64,000 bases of DNA from Isoetes taiwanensis (Eukaryota > Streptophyta > Lycopodiopsida > Isoetales > Isoetaceae), in the NCBI GenBank assembly GCA_021234155.1, contig JAJEKV010000037.1, positions 1,227,293 to 1,291,292 on the forward strand, in the 5' to 3' direction. The translations under genes and the position numbers were made by a program. This document shows, piece by piece, positions 11,378-23,236 of the stretch; within the stretch, counting starts at the first letter, position 1, and each line of letters starts with the position of its first letter. A model generated the notes under the pieces. That model searched no databases, had not been told where the DNA came from, and saw nothing but the letters and a program-made list of their open reading frames with translations.

Positions 11378-12009
11378 CCAAATTATAATTTAAGGACAGA
11401 AAAAAAAAAACAATGGTCGAAAATGTAGGGGGTGATTTCTTTGTATGGTATCTGTAAATTTGCCGTCCATCCGGTGGAATCACAATACAGCGAATCGATA
11501 CCGTGGAATGTCTGTCGTCATCACTGCATGGCCTACGCAGATAAAATGGGGCGGCCCGCACAGCAATGCCTAGCTGCCGAGAATGAATGAAATCGGACCA
11601 ATCTCTAGTTTTTAGTTTTTTTTGGACATGATTATTTTGATTTCGGGCGATTTTTGAATCCCCATGTGTTTATGACTGAATCTCCCTGTGCTAGCTACCT
11701 TGTTTTCCAGGCTTAAGGCCTTTTTTTGACAATATAAACTTAAGTTATTGGATGTTCAATCTGTGCAGTTCAAATTGCATGCCGACTCTTTATGTCTTTT
11801 TAGTATCATTGTATTCCAATTGCATTTGGTTACATGCACATGCAACTATGAAGGGGAACATCGCCAATTTCTTGTAACCAAGCTGTTCTTACCTAATGTG
11901 TTCTGTCCAATGCAATTTTCCATCTAGGGTGATTCCATACCATGGAATTTCCGCGTGATTCCATACTCCGAAATATATGTATCCATACCATTAGGAGTCT
12001 TTTTACACA
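11378..12009. other. MULE interior between the LTR element and the minisatellite
   Basis: No gene is seen. Short copies of the element's terminal motif occur: a GGTGGAATCACA block near 11473, and GGTGATTCCATACCATGG with GTGATTCCATACTCCG near 11928-11970. Fragments of the terminal-repeat units are therefore also scattered internally. Confidence 0.55.
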
Positions 12010-12014
12010 TACAC

Positions 12015-12520
12015 AAATTATTTATACAGAGTATGGTGTTGCATAGAATACTTATACATAGAGTAATTATCCTTACTATATTTATACATGCAATATTTAT
12101 ACATAGAGTATTTGTACATAGAATAGTTATACATAGAGTCATTATACATAGAGTATTTGTACATAGAGTAGTTAAACATAGAGTTATTATGCATAGAATA
12201 TTTTTACACACTGTATTTATACATTGTGTATTTGTACATACTATATTTATACATAGAGCGGTTAAACATAGAGTAATTAGACATAGAGTTTTTATGCATA
12301 GAGTATTTATGCTCAGTGTATGTATTCATAGTGTATTTATACGTAATATATTTATACATACAATTATGTATACATAGATAATTTATACATAGAGTATTTG
12401 TACATAGAGTAGTTGTACATAGAGTAGTTAAACATAGAGTTATTATGCATAGAGTATCTATACATAGTGTATTTATACAAAGTACCATAGTGAATTTATA
12501 CAGAGTATATAGAGTATATA
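12015..12520. repeat. Degenerate minisatellite, TACATAGAGTATT units
   Basis: About 500 bases are made of 15-16 base units such as TATACATAGAGTATTTG and GTACATAGAGTAGTTAA. Long open frames on both strands here (Ile/His/Phe- or Thr/Leu/Cys-rich) are simply the translated repeat. Confidence 0.9.
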
Positions 12521-12662
12521 GAGAATTCTATTTTCCAACACACCTTGATGCCCCAAGGCATTTCCATTTTCATTTCTAATTGTATTTCCCAACACATCTA
12601 GGCAAGGTTTTCCATTTCCAATTCCTTCCAACCACTTTTCCTTTTCTTTGCCTGCTTGTTCC

Positions 12663-15396
12663 CTATTTCCAAGAGTGGCTTGACCCTAGCAAGACTTGTG
12701 CCATCGGCCTCCTCTTTAATACTGGCAGAGATGTTATGGTTGTGTCATTGGCCTCCTCCTCGTTCATCCTTTCAAGTCTAGTGTCAAGCTGTCTCATCAT
12801 CAGTTCCATGGCTATGAGGAGGGTGGGATCCTTTGAGGCCCGTTCCATAACCCTAGCAACACAACATTCCAAAGATGCCATAGCATCTTCCATTGTCAAG
12901 CCAACTTTTGGTGTGGGTTTGATGTCATCATGTAGACTAATTATGTCCCCCTCTGGCCCTTCAGGGATATCAACATGGGTGTCCCCAGGTCTACATGGGC
13001 GCAAAAGCTCCAGCCACCACATGCATTTCCATGTTGGGATCCTAGAACTCTAAGGACGTCCTGGTCCCTGTACCTGTCCATCAGTTGGATAACCTTCACC
13101 TGGTGTTTGCAAACGTTCCCCTTGGTGACCCATGGGCAATCACAAACCCAATTCCTACGTGCCCCATTCACAAAGTAGGGTTGGCGGTCCAGATCAAGAC
13201 TTTGGACATAGGCCTCTTCTCCATTGAGATCGACGAATGTGACTGCATCATCCGGAATTCGCCTAGCCCCTCGAATAGCCGACTCTATAATTTGCTCTTG
13301 TGATGTGTTTGTTACAAAACCAGCATCCTTCATCCCCCTGTTGGCAAGCAAAAGATACAATATGGAGTGTTAGTGCATACAAAAGGAAGCAAATTTTAGG
13401 CACTTCTACTAATTACTTAGAGTATGCCATGTGGGTCTCCACATCATGGACAAGCATGTGAAGTAGCCAATCTATCCTCCTGCCTTTTGTTGGGAGTTGA
13501 AAATCCCAAGGCGCATTTTTAGTGCCTTGTTCCAAGCCTCTATTGCAGCATTGGTTTCTTGATTGGAATGGAGAAAGATTCGTGTGGCCAAGACCCAATC
13601 ACAAATGTTGCGAGTACACTCTTGACTCATGTAGGAGGCCAGCTTTGGATATTGTGGGTACTTTCTCTTTAGGGTCACCAACTTTCTTGTGGCCTCTTGT
13701 CTAACAGCCTCATTGTAATCATCCTCGTAGTCATTGTTACTTGGAGGACACTTTGTTCCATACATGATCTCGCTTAACTCCTTAAACATTTGGTTTCTCA
13801 AATCCTTGTTCTTCACGTGCTTTGTCAACCACTTCAACCAATTTCTCACATGCCTCACATGCCAAATGCAAAGGTGGAGACGTACGCTAGGGAAAACCTT
13901 CGGGGGAGAAAGTTGACACATGGTCAAAATGGACCAAAACTCAAATGAAGATAACTAGGGAAACATTGTTACCCTTTTTATTGCATGTATTTTGGCATCA
14001 CAAGAATCAGTGATAAAACATGAGGGCTTCCATGTTGAGTCATGAAGTTCGCCACACACTTTCATGGCTTCTAGCCATCTAGCTATTGTGTCTTTCTTCT
14101 GGGTATTCGTGACGATCAAAGCCAGTGGCATCCCATTGAAGTGATCGTCAAATCCAACGAGAGTGAAGAGGTAACACCTTCAAAGTAGAAACACACTTTA
14201 GCAATGTTAGATTCGAATGAACCTTAGAATGAGCAGCCAAACCTCTTCTCATTTGTCTTGTAGGTGGAGTCAAGGCATATAGCCCTATCCTTTCCAAATC
14301 TCAACAAGGCATCCATTTGAATGGGCGTCATGACTCCAAGTTGAAAGATGTCACCTTGCTCGTAGTGGAAGACACTATCTTGGTGTTGTTGCACCCACAT
14401 ATGGATGCTTGTTGCTTGGTCTTCATGCAACTTCCAAATAGTTCGAGCCACTAACTTGTCAATGTTATAGATTTCATGCATCTTCAACATGTCGTCTCTG
14501 TAAAGCCCATCCAACCCAACTAGCTTCTTCTTCAAGTTCACCCTCTCCTGGTGGATGTTCATCACCATTCTGGGTGTTATATAATGCACTAGCTTCTGTT
14601 TGATCCATTCTTTCTTTTCAGCAGTGAGCCATGGTGCTAGCCTATACCTCAACCCTTTCTCAATAGGTAGTGCTTTACCGTGGCAGATTGCACCTTCCTG
14701 GTTCACATGATCCCATTTGTGGTAGGTAATTTGAGTGTAATCAGGAAGAAGGTAGAGCTGTTTCAAAGTAAAATGACATTGGCAACCCCTTCTAACACCC
14801 TCCCTCCTCTCAATCCTCTTCCTTCTTTAGCTCGGAGGGGGACGTTGATCCTCCACAACATGAGTGTTCTCAGATTTGTCTAGGCACACCAGTATCTTTG
14901 TTGCACAATGAATGAATCAGGCATGCTTTAAAATCCTTCTCCAAACAAATAATTATAGGCTAGGGAAAGGAAATGCACACCACTTCAAAGTCAGATATGA
15001 ACCTTTGCCCAGTTTGGATAGCTCTTTATTCCTTTGAGAGCTTCTTATATAGAAACTGCATGGTGCTTCCCCACTTTTTTGCTCCCTGGCAATGAAATCC
15101 CCAACTTGTGAGGTGGGAATGTGGCACACCCACACTAGTTGAGTATCTCCCCCTTGCGGATTAGGACCTTGGTGCTCTAACATGATCCAGGATAGTCGAC
15201 TGTGGTCAAAATGCCCTTCTGCAGGGTCTATTTGCCAAATGCCTGCTTGCATCAAAATGCCCTTCTGCAGGGTCTGTTTGTCAAATGCTTGCTTGCAGCT
15301 ACCACTAGAAATGATATCAGAACTTGCACCACTGCAAGGAGATGGAATTGAGTTGTTCCAAGCACTTACCTCCTTAATCTTCTCGTCCAAGTCCAT
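12663..15396 (-). pseudogene. MULE transposase (mudrA-like), degraded
   Basis: Read from 15396 downward. A first block (15396-14953) starts MDLDEKIKEV. An N-terminal Cys/His domain follows near 14790 (CQCHF ... HVNQEGAICHG). The DDE transposase core has its first Asp in AICLDSTYKTN (about 14280), its second Asp in CFITDSCDAK (about 14005) after a short intron near 14223-14180, and the CIWHVRHVRNW Cys/His motif near 13860. The third acidic region lies at 13700-13600. A SWIM zinc finger CDCPWVTKGNVCKH lies near 13150. A C-terminal tail extends to 12663. Frame changes occur near 13475 and 13020 besides the likely introns. Such enzymes cut and paste Mutator elements through their terminal repeats. 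This one is transcribed inward from the right repeat. Confidence 0.88.
15206..15297. repeat. 46-bp tandem duplication in the transposase first exon
   Basis: Two adjacent 46-base copies start TCAAAATGCCCTTCTGCAGG and differ at three positions. Because 46 is not a multiple of three, the duplication shifts the reading frame of the overlapping minus-strand coding block between copies. Confidence 0.9.
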
Positions 15397-15559
15397 GCCG
15401 AACTCCCCGCCGCCGTAATCGAACTGAGGCAGGGCAAAACAAAAGCATGTGATTCTATGGGATGGTATGAACAGCCGTACGGGGTGGACTCACAACGACG
15501 CAATGGCCGTCGATCTGGTCCTGCGTCTGTGGACCCGATATTGTCACGTGTCGGGCATG

Positions 15560-16149
15560 CAAGTGAGTAGCTGAAGTGATTTCGCCCGGCGGAATCACAA
15601 AGATGTCCGAAGCAATTAAAAATCGATGATTTCATCTAGCAGAATTGCATCGGGGTGATTCTGCCGGGCAGAATTGCATCGGGGTGATTCCGCCGGGCGG
15701 AATTGAAACGGGATGATTCCGTCGGGCGGAATTGCAACGGAGTGATTCCGCCGGGCAGAATTGGTCTGGGGTGATTCAACTAGGTGATTCCACCTGGTGG
15801 GATATCATCGCCAGTGTGGAATCTGCCACGGGCGATTTCACGGGGTTGAATGTTAGAACGTGATTCCATCTGGCGGTATCAAGGGAGTGTGATTCCGTCG
15901 CGTGGCATAAAGTGGCGGTGATTCCGTCCAGCGATATTTGGTTGTGGTGATTCCGCAGGGAGGTATAGAACGGACTGCCAGGATGCACCCTGCAGACGGT
16001 GGGCTATGATACATCCGTCAGAGGGTACCTGACTCTGTCCGGTACAAAAGACGAGAGCTCCGGAACGGATCCCATTCCCAAAGGGTCTGTGATTCCGCGG
16101 GAGTCACCGTGACAAAATCACCAAAACTAGGGTAAAGCTATTTTCATCC
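15560..16149. repeat. Right terminal inverted repeat of the MULE, with internal tandem units
   Basis: This is the inverse copy of the left repeat. The inner half (about 15580-15790) consists of GTGATTCCGCCGGGCGGAAT-type units with period about 30. Each unit contains a short palindrome ATTCCGCCGGGCGGAAT or a variant of it. The outer half (15790-16149) tracks the left repeat nearly base for base, with substitutions and small gaps, showing long independent drift of the two ends. Confidence 0.9.
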
Positions 16150-16275
16150 CCCTGCATTGATACATGTTGAGCAAGTTAAGGGTAATGTGCCCCTGCAGGC
16201 TTTTACGTGGGGTAAGGGCCTGGGCGAGCCAACGCTCGAGCCCCATTTAAGAGCCTGTAGGGGTACATTTTTCAA

Positions 16276-16466
16276 CGTAAAGTTAGGGGGGAGATGATTT
16301 CCTTGCCACGTGGTGCCATCGTGACCACAGAAGTCCACAAATCCCGTTATCAGCCCTCTTGAAACAGAGCAGATGCAAAGCCACAGGAGACAAAGTGAAA
16401 GGCAGGACATTACCTGTTTTAATCTAGGCCTGAAATAGGGGGAAATCACCTCCCCCTAACTTTACG
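16276..16466. repeat. Short inverted repeat just outside the MULE
   Basis: CGTAAAGTTAGGGGGGAGAT at 16276 pairs with the complementary ATCACCTCCCCCTAACTTTA ending near 16464, enclosing about 140 bases. It may be a small MITE. A target duplication could not be identified. Confidence 0.55.
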
Positions 16467-18060
16467 AGATGGAAATAATGATTGGAAACAATTGAATTGC
16501 TTGTGGATTATCGCTTGTTAATGCACTAGTCCTCGGTTTTACAGGCTGAGATCTAATCTAAGTCATTGATTAGAAAGCTATTATCAGCTAGTAACATTTC
16601 ACCAGCTAAAATTTTACATATTTCTCATAACATCTTAGGGCTTTAAACTGAAATCTCTATAAAATCCTAGAACATTACATTGATCTTGGATCCTAATTTG
16701 ATGCTTAATCCTTCAACTGCAGAGATTTTGACAAGCAGAACTCCGGCTTTCATCATTTGCTAAAAGAACCAGCAGCCCAAAAGTTTGTGCTTCTTCTTAG
16801 GCACGACTGGAATCATAGAAAATAAGCATAGAAACAAGCTTCACAGGTAAATAAGTGTCCCGTTGCATGCGTCAGCTTGGGAGCATTGTTTTTCACTGGA
16901 TTTCGTATTTTTCTGCTTCAAACAGACCAATCAGGCTATACTTCAAACATTATAAAACAAAAATGATCTAGATCATCAAATGCTTCGCAGATGGCGAAAA
17001 TATCTCAAGACTCGCTCCGTATCACTAAACGCTTCAGAATGGAAGAATACTACCGGCATTGCAGCGCCGGAGAGCAAAACTTGCCAAGAGTTAAAGACGG
17101 ATTTAAACTTCAAGGCGGACAGGAAAGAGTTAACTCTAAACCCTGGCGCCTCTGCTTCCAAGATCTGGCACCCTTGCTTCTGGCGCAAACCCTCGGATCG
17201 GTGCGTTAAGGGAGATAACGCCCTGGCCCTCGGGCATATACCTCAAAAAAAAACTAGCAAAAGGCACACTAGAAGGCTTTAACAAGGTAAATTGGTTAAG
17301 ACATGGTAGATGGTTTAGGCTGCACATGTAAACAAGATAAAAATATGTTTTCAAGCATTGAGCTTTAGCAATTATGAGTATAATATGGGATGAATTTTAT
17401 ATTTTATATATATATAAAAATATGGTAATTTATGGAGGAAATCAATCTTTTATAATATTCAAATAAAAGGATTGTGATTAGTTGTCTTGGTGAGACGTCG
17501 TATCTAACCGTCGTTGTATATATTTTTGCATTTGCGGCAATTTATTGTACTTGAAGATCAACTTCGTGTTTGGTGCTCTTTCCTTTGTATTTGATCTAAG
17601 GAAGCAATATTTCTTGGTTTTGCTTAGCGTGGCTTACTTCATTTTCATACATATGTTTGTCAAAAATTACAAAACCAAGCCTAGACATAGACATATGACA
17701 TTGTTTGTACGGAGATGTCTATTGAAATTGAATGGGACTTTGTCTTTCCCCCTTCCATGGAAAATGTCATTTTTATATTGCCATGACGTTGTAGAGAGCA
17801 ATGTTGATTTTAGAACATAGGGTCTTACAGCCCAAAACTTTGGCTCAACATATCCGAGGACACAATCATATCATTTCCAACATAATTAATTGAATGTAGC
17901 ACTGGTAGCAGTGGTTTTCGTGCAGACTTTAGATGATTAATATTTGCAAATGGATTGACTCAACAAATTAATCCCCTTGGGAAAAAAAACCATGGTTGAA
18001 GTTGTAGGAAAGAGGAAAACGATGTATAGTCCCAAAAAAATATGACAATTCCATAATCCA
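16467..18060. other. Stretch without a recognised gene
   Basis: The sequence is AT-rich with no supported exon. Open frames at 16976-17282 and 17545-17820 lack recognisable motifs. The string TTAAGGGAGATAACGC at about 17206-17221 recurs in inverse form near 34834. Confidence 0.5.
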
Positions 18061-18068
18061 TCCGTCCC

Positions 18069-18597
18069 ATGAAAAAGCGCAGAGTGATTGCTTCCATTCG
18101 CACAGGTGCACACCACCTCCGCATTGAGACAAGGAGATGGATTCGGGAGCCGCGTGAGGACAGAGTCTGTCAGTGCTGTCAACAGGGCGCCATTGAGGAT
18201 GAAAGTCACGCCCTCCAGGCCTGTCCGGCGTACCAGCCTATTCGGGCTCGGTATGCTCGGTTAGTTGTGCCCATCAGGCCTTGCATGAGCTACTGAGCAC
18301 GGCCTCTGTAGGCTTGTTGGGATCGTACCTCTGGGAGGTAATGGATACGCGGACTCAGTTATGCCCCCATGTCTGACATTAACCTCAGCTGTACTTGTGA
18401 TTATGTATATAACTGTGCAGTATGTCAGCATCCTTATTGCCACTAAGGTTTTTCCCCCGAAAACCCTTCAGGGCGGGGGTTTTTTAATCCTGGTAGTAAT
18501 ACGCCTGCTGCTCTCTCTTTGTACTTGGGTCCCATAGGCCAGTTGGTCTCCGTGGACGATAAAATCATATTCTATTCTATTCCTATGCAGAACCACT
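18069..18597 (+). mobile_element. 5'-truncated LINE, C-terminal RT domain and 3' tail
   Basis: The open frame 18069-18296 encodes the Cys/His C-terminal domain typical of plant LINE polyproteins: RVCQCCQQGAIEDESHALQA followed by CPAYQPIRARY. After its stop come about 300 non-coding bases with a GGGCGGGGGTTTTTT tract, ending in a short TTCTA repeat (about 18570-18590), the kind of tail LINEs leave. The reverse transcriptase core is missing. Extreme 5' truncation during insertion is usual for LINEs. Confidence 0.8.
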
Positions 18598-19496
18598 ATA
18601 GCTTAAATGGATTAAAGGGACAAACAATAAGACTTAGACAAATAGAAATGAAAATTATAGGAAATTTAGTCAAGGCCAAGGATCTTCCTAGAACTTGATC
18701 ATTTTCAATCTGGGAGGAAAAAGCCTAAACTAGCAGTAAGGCAGGCTTGGCCTAACTAGCAGTATGACATGCTTGAGGATGGATTGTAGCAGTTTGAAGG
18801 TAATCGTTTGAGTTGTAATAATCGAAGTTTGAGAAACCATTGTTTGATATCATAATGGTTCATGAAAATACAAAGATGAAGTACGTTTTGTAATTCTTAG
18901 CTATTTCTCTATACTGACCAACCTGGAGGGTAGTATAAATCCAAGGTGCAACATGCAAATGTCAATGGCCCTTTGTTAAGAATTGAATATCTTTACCGTT
19001 GTTTTTATTGCATTGAATGTTGGGTATAACATTAAGGATATTCCCATTAATATCTACATCTTGCATCTAGTGCCACACAATCCAAATATATATGAGATGA
19101 TTTAAGTGTGTGCCACTAAAGAACTGAAGAAGATGTTAAAATTAACATGCTAGTCACTAGCTCTACGAGACAAAATAGTATGCGTGATACTATGCATCAT
19201 TTCTGCAAGAAGTGTAACCTTTCTATAGAATGAAATGGGCTTGTTTCACCTTCCATCAAAAAATTGGAGCATTCATAAGGATGTCCATGCAAATTTGTGA
19301 CATTGGCATCGTACTCATTTCAGTGGATAACAAAGCTAATGCATGGGAAGTGGATAACGAAGCTAATGCATGGGAAATTGGGAGGTTTTGAGATTACTGC
19401 ATATTCTATATATGGTACTATGCCTCTTAAGAAAACTTAAAATAACATAGTCCTTCCTAGATAGTCAAAGAAATAACACGTTCGCAAGGCTCCTAG
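18598..19496. other. No gene recognised
   Basis: AT-rich sequence between the LINE tail and the left inverted repeat at 19497. A 26-base phrase (AGTGGATAACRAAGCTAATG and following) is repeated in tandem near 19322-19374. Nothing else stands out. Confidence 0.5.
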
Positions 19497-19866
19497 GTCG
19501 TATTTAATTAAAGTGGGACTCATTCCATTCCCTTTTTTTTTCGGAACCCTGTTAATTTACATAAAAAGGAGCACCCCGACCCGAAAACTATCCTTAATTC
19601 GAATTTTTGTCTAAAACTCTGCATCCAAGCTTTGCTCCAGTTTTCTCTGGTTAGCGAGTCGAGAACAAGAACAATGCAACTGAAACAAAGGAAATTCATT
19701 AAAGATTGAAACCAAAGATCTAGTTGAAAAAGAATTTTTATTAATAAATTGAATAGGTACAATGTATTTTACATCGGACGCAGAGACCATGGCGGTCTTC
19801 TTTGTCACCTACAGCTTACATCATCGTGGTAGGTGGTCCACCTTAGGGGATTAACTTGCGGCTTCT

Positions 19867-21184
19867 TCACGCCGACCGTAAGCCTTGGGGGCAACTTTGA
19901 AGTGTGTGGAATGCCTCACGGGGAGGTGCCTCTCGAGCTACCGGCCGACCCCGTCCACCCGACTTCTCCACTTTCGCCTCCCCCGGCCTTTCATCGAATA
20001 TGCTCCTTCCCCAACCTCCGTGGATGTTATGCAATGCTTGCAAGATGCTTTGAGCTTCCTGGACTGTCTCTTTGTTCTTCGCCTGTTCTTTATCCCCAGG
20101 GTGTGCATGGCGTCTGAATTCGCGAGTAACCTTATCCCAAAGGCCGGGCAAGAGTGTAGCGTGACCGGGATCTGTGCCAGAACGGTATTTCTTTCGCCTT
20201 GAGCGGGATCTGTGCCGCCTGGAGCGGTCTCTGTGATGCCTGAGCGGGATCTGTGCTGGTGTCGGATCTGTGCCTGAACCACCTGGAGCAAGGAGAGTAT
20301 GATTAACAATTACGGTGCCATTAGTCAAAACGAAGAGGTCACTCTTCTTGTTCACCAAAATATTTGTCGTCCATAGCTTTCATGATCGCCTTGCTCTCTG
20401 GATCGGGTTCCGTGAGGCTCGGATAGTTCCTAATCACATCGGCGACAAGAATGGCAAAGAGGGATTCCGCCAAGATAGGACACAGTCCGAAGGACAACCA
20501 CCTATCCGTCTCATACTCTTCAGGTCGATATGGCTTAGCAATGATTGTATTTTGCGTGTTATGATAGCACTTGTAGGCGAGTCGCCTATGATCGGCGTTG
20601 TGTTTGCCATAGTCCTGAATTGCTCATAAACCCCTGTCCCACCTTTTCACCATTATAGGCTTCCCTTTGTGGTGGCTGGATCGAGGTCCCACACATGCTT
20701 TCGACCCTTTCGTTTCCCCAAACGAACTTGAACTTCAAAACGGAAGGCCGAGAACACCAAGAACATTGACAATATTTTTCTTTTGCCATACAAGACCATA
20801 TGCCCACCGAATCCCCCGCCGGGCACCATTCAACAATTTCCTTAGCTCTAGGCCTCGGATACACTATTTTATGCTCCGTTTTGGTCGGGATCTGCGAGGT
20901 GTTAATCTCGGGGACGTCTTTATCGTGGTATACTGCAGCTAATACTCCATTGACGTCAAATATTACAAGCTTGGCGGGACCAGCTGGATCCCAGTTGGAG
21001 TTTGGCTCTGACCATATTTCCGGTTCATCGGGATCCATATGCGAGATCATTATCTTATTCAGGTCCTTTCCGGCTGTGAGCAGTGTCTTGCTCTGGATTG
21101 TCTTTGTGGAGTGCATTGTCATCCTCGGGACGTGAACCGCCGCTAGATATTGACAATGATCCGGAGTCATTGACATGGAACTCC
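19867..21184 (-). pseudogene. FCP1/NLI-type HAD phosphatase-like gene with basic C-terminal exon
   Basis: Read from an AG acceptor at 21185 downward. A polar leader (SLSISSGGSRPEDD) precedes the HAD motif I region KLVIFDVNGVLA (about 20970), then YPRPRAKEIVEW, SVGIWSCMAKE, FVWGNERVES, and a motif near 20585 equivalent to the IIGDSP acid pair. The C-terminal region is NTIIAKPYRPEEYETDRW ... IRNYPSLTEPDPESKAIM, ending near 20341. A later exon (about 20292-19867) adds an arginine/serine-rich stretch (DRSRRHRSRSRRKK). FCP1-like enzymes dephosphorylate Ser/Thr; here the second Asp of DxDxT is Asn, as in a plant subfamily with DLNG-type motifs, so activity is doubtful. Frame changes near 21065, 20760 and 20610 mark it as broken. 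Confidence 0.6.
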
Positions 21185-21215
21185 CTGAAATGATATCTGT
21201 CAGAAAGGAAACGTT

Positions 21216-21291
21216 TTCTCGACTCGCGAGTCGAGAATGAAAAGAAAGGTATTGCAAGGAAACGAGTTTTCTCGACTCGCGAGTCGAGAAA
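21216..21291. repeat. Two 22-24 bp perfect palindromes, core CTCGACTCGCGAGTCGAG
   Basis: Copies at 21216-21237 and 21268-21291 are perfect inverted repeats (TT plus the core plus AA, the second extended by one pair). They lie just upstream of the HAD-like gene's acceptor. They belong to the palindrome family found at 23.1-23.2 and 25.7-26.5 kb. Confidence 0.95.
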
Positions 21292-21359
21292 CACCGATAG
21301 AGCAAAGTAAACTCACCTCAATCTCAGATTCTCAAGAATGTGTTCGGCAGCATTCTGGT

Positions 21360-22945
21360 CTAAACCTTCGACATTCTCGCCTTCACGCCTTTGTCTCCCT
21401 CGTCCTCGTCGTCTTTACTGCTTCCATTTGTCTTCCTCCCCTTGAAATGCTCATGAAGCAGATCCAGGTATGACCGGATGGTTTCTACCATGTCCTTATT
21501 TCCAACCACAGATATAGGTTTCATTCCAAACAAAGATAGCCCCCTCGAGAGAACAGGCCATTCATGTACCACTTTCGCATACAATTTGATCTTCCTCGAC
21601 CAAGCTGGTTATGAAGTACTTGATAACCCTTGGCGGGATAGGAATTCTATGTATAGGACCTCGTCGTACCATCTTTGCCGACTTTGTCCATCGATGGAAC
21701 ATCCTCCATAAATCCCCCCTTCGTGGTTCCATCTGCTCTTGAGAGATCATGAACCTGTCGAGATAATGATGTTCGCTAGACCACCACTTATCCAGGTCTA
21801 TAGCCGATCTTGAAATCAAAACCAAAACTATATTGGCAAAGCTTGGTGCCTTCGGCAAGCCAAGTCTACACTCATGATCAAGTTCGTATATGGAGTACAT
21901 GATCCTGTTGGTGAAGTTAATATCGGTACCCATTGGGAGACAAAGAGTTGTCCGATTGCCCGCATGCAAAAGACAAGGAAACTGAAAGTATCCAGGTCGG
22001 TCATGTCCAGACACGTCTTGTACCACTGCTCTATGTCAGCTTTGTCATAAAAAAGGGTGGGGTCTTCGATCATATTGATGGCAAATAGTGCCACGGGTCC
22101 AGGTGCCAGTTCCAGACCACCAAATCCCTTGTGTCCCAAAGTTACCAGAAATGGGGGGGAGCTATCGTCGGACTTAAATGGGACCACCCCGAATCCAAGC
22201 TTCCTCTTCAGAATTGCCATAGCACGTTCAGGGAAAGGAAGGGTTTTGACGTTACGCTTCAGCTTGGTGTTGATGTAGGGTTGACATAGACGGTTCAATT
22301 CCTTCACGTCTTCCTCATCAAGGGCAGCCTTTTCCTTGTAATAATCAAAATCATGGTATTCATTAGATGCAACGTTGCGTAAACTCCGTGATGCCTTCTT
22401 ATGCCTTCTTCTAACGCATCGCCGCTCTCTTTAGGACTGGCGGCATAATCCTTTAAATCCCCGCATTTTAGAACTCCTAGTCTTCCTTAGCGGGATTGTT
22501 CCATCTAAGATTACGCCTTGTAGGTCAAGCGTTTCTTTGTCCGGCGTGGCCCTCAGATCCTCTTCATAAACTGCTTGTCGAACAACTTGGGGTCCGGCCT
22601 GGATGGAAATTCTCCATTGCTGTCCTTCCCCTTGCCTCTTGTCCATTGAGCCCATATCTCAGTCCATTTCTCCCGGACCACCTCGATTACTAAGAATGAG
22701 GTCATATTGGTCTGAGAGAGACTCCCTGCCTTTCCTTGGTGTTCTCTTCTTCTTCTCCTCTTCATCCTCTCCCTCATCATCTTCCTGGCCCTCCAGCAGA
22801 ACATATCTGCAGAGTTTCTCAAAGGTCTTCCACTTATCCGAGGGAGCCCTGTTTCCTTTAGGACGCTGAGGACAACCCAATGCTTTCCACTGTTGCCGAG
22901 CGTGTATGATCTGGTCAGGATACGGGCTGCATTCAGTCAATGTCC
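21360..22945 (-). pseudogene. Unidentified large protein, frame-broken
   Basis: Protein-like sequence runs on the minus strand through several frames. It starts with DQIIHARQQWKALGCPQR and a Glu/Asp/Lys-rich tract (about 22940-22700), followed by REKWTEIWAQWTRGKGKD, DLRATPDKETLDLQG, and a well-kept block (22307-21830) with LKRKLGFGVVPFKSDDSSPP and MIEDPTLFYDKADIEQWY. It ends KPISVVGNKDMVETIRSYLD with an acidic tail near 21365. I do not recognise the family. Position and strand suggest it belongs to the same transcription unit or element as the ParB-like segment upstream and the HAD-like gene downstream. Confidence 0.5.
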
Positions 22946-23090
22946 CAATGTCAGAGCATGAAAGTATCTACAAACACCCAAGGTAAACACTAAATAGTAG
23001 CCCCGAAGTAGAAGAAAATTAGGCGTTCAGGGACTTTCTCACGAAATGAGTCGAAAGTCCCTTTGAATGTCTAATTTTCTTTTTTTACTT

Positions 23091-23236
23091 TTTTCGACTT
23101 CGCGAGTCGAGAAAGCAATTCATCCTTTGATTTTCTCGTGTTCCTCTCCGGCTTTCGACTCAGCGAAATGAGAAACCCCAAAGATGATAATCGGGAAATG
23201 TTAGGATGGTAGGGCTTTCGACTCAGCGAGTCGAAA
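23091..23236. repeat. Diverged palindrome copies between gene blocks
   Basis: Imperfect relatives of the CTCGACTCGCGAGTCGAG palindrome lie at 23091-23114, 23153-23175 and 23216-23236 (TTTCGACTCAGCGAGTCGAA, with one extra base at the centre). A half site TGAGTCGAAAGTCC is near 23047. Confidence 0.8.

Larger units (their letters stand above)
4013..16149. mobile_element. Mutator-like (MULE) DNA transposon, 12.1 kb
   Basis: The left end GGGTGAAAATAGCTTTACCC is matched by the inverted right end, which reads GGATGAAAATAGC from its outer edge. Each side is flanked by the same 9 bases, CCCTGCATT (4004-4012 and 16150-16158), the duplication length typical of Mutator elements. The inverted repeats run about 580 bp. 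Inside are a minus-strand MULE transposase starting near the right repeat and an unrelated plus-strand multi-exon gene starting near the left repeat. This is the same convergent layout as maize MuDR, although the second gene does not resemble mudrB by eye. Two younger insertions (4684-5640 and 8522-11372) lie inside. Both genes carry stops or frame changes, so this copy is probably not autonomous now. Confidence 0.93.

Noticed and set aside
11924-12488. His/Ile-rich and Thr/Leu/Cys-rich open frames
   Set aside because: These are translations of the TACATAGAGTATT minisatellite.
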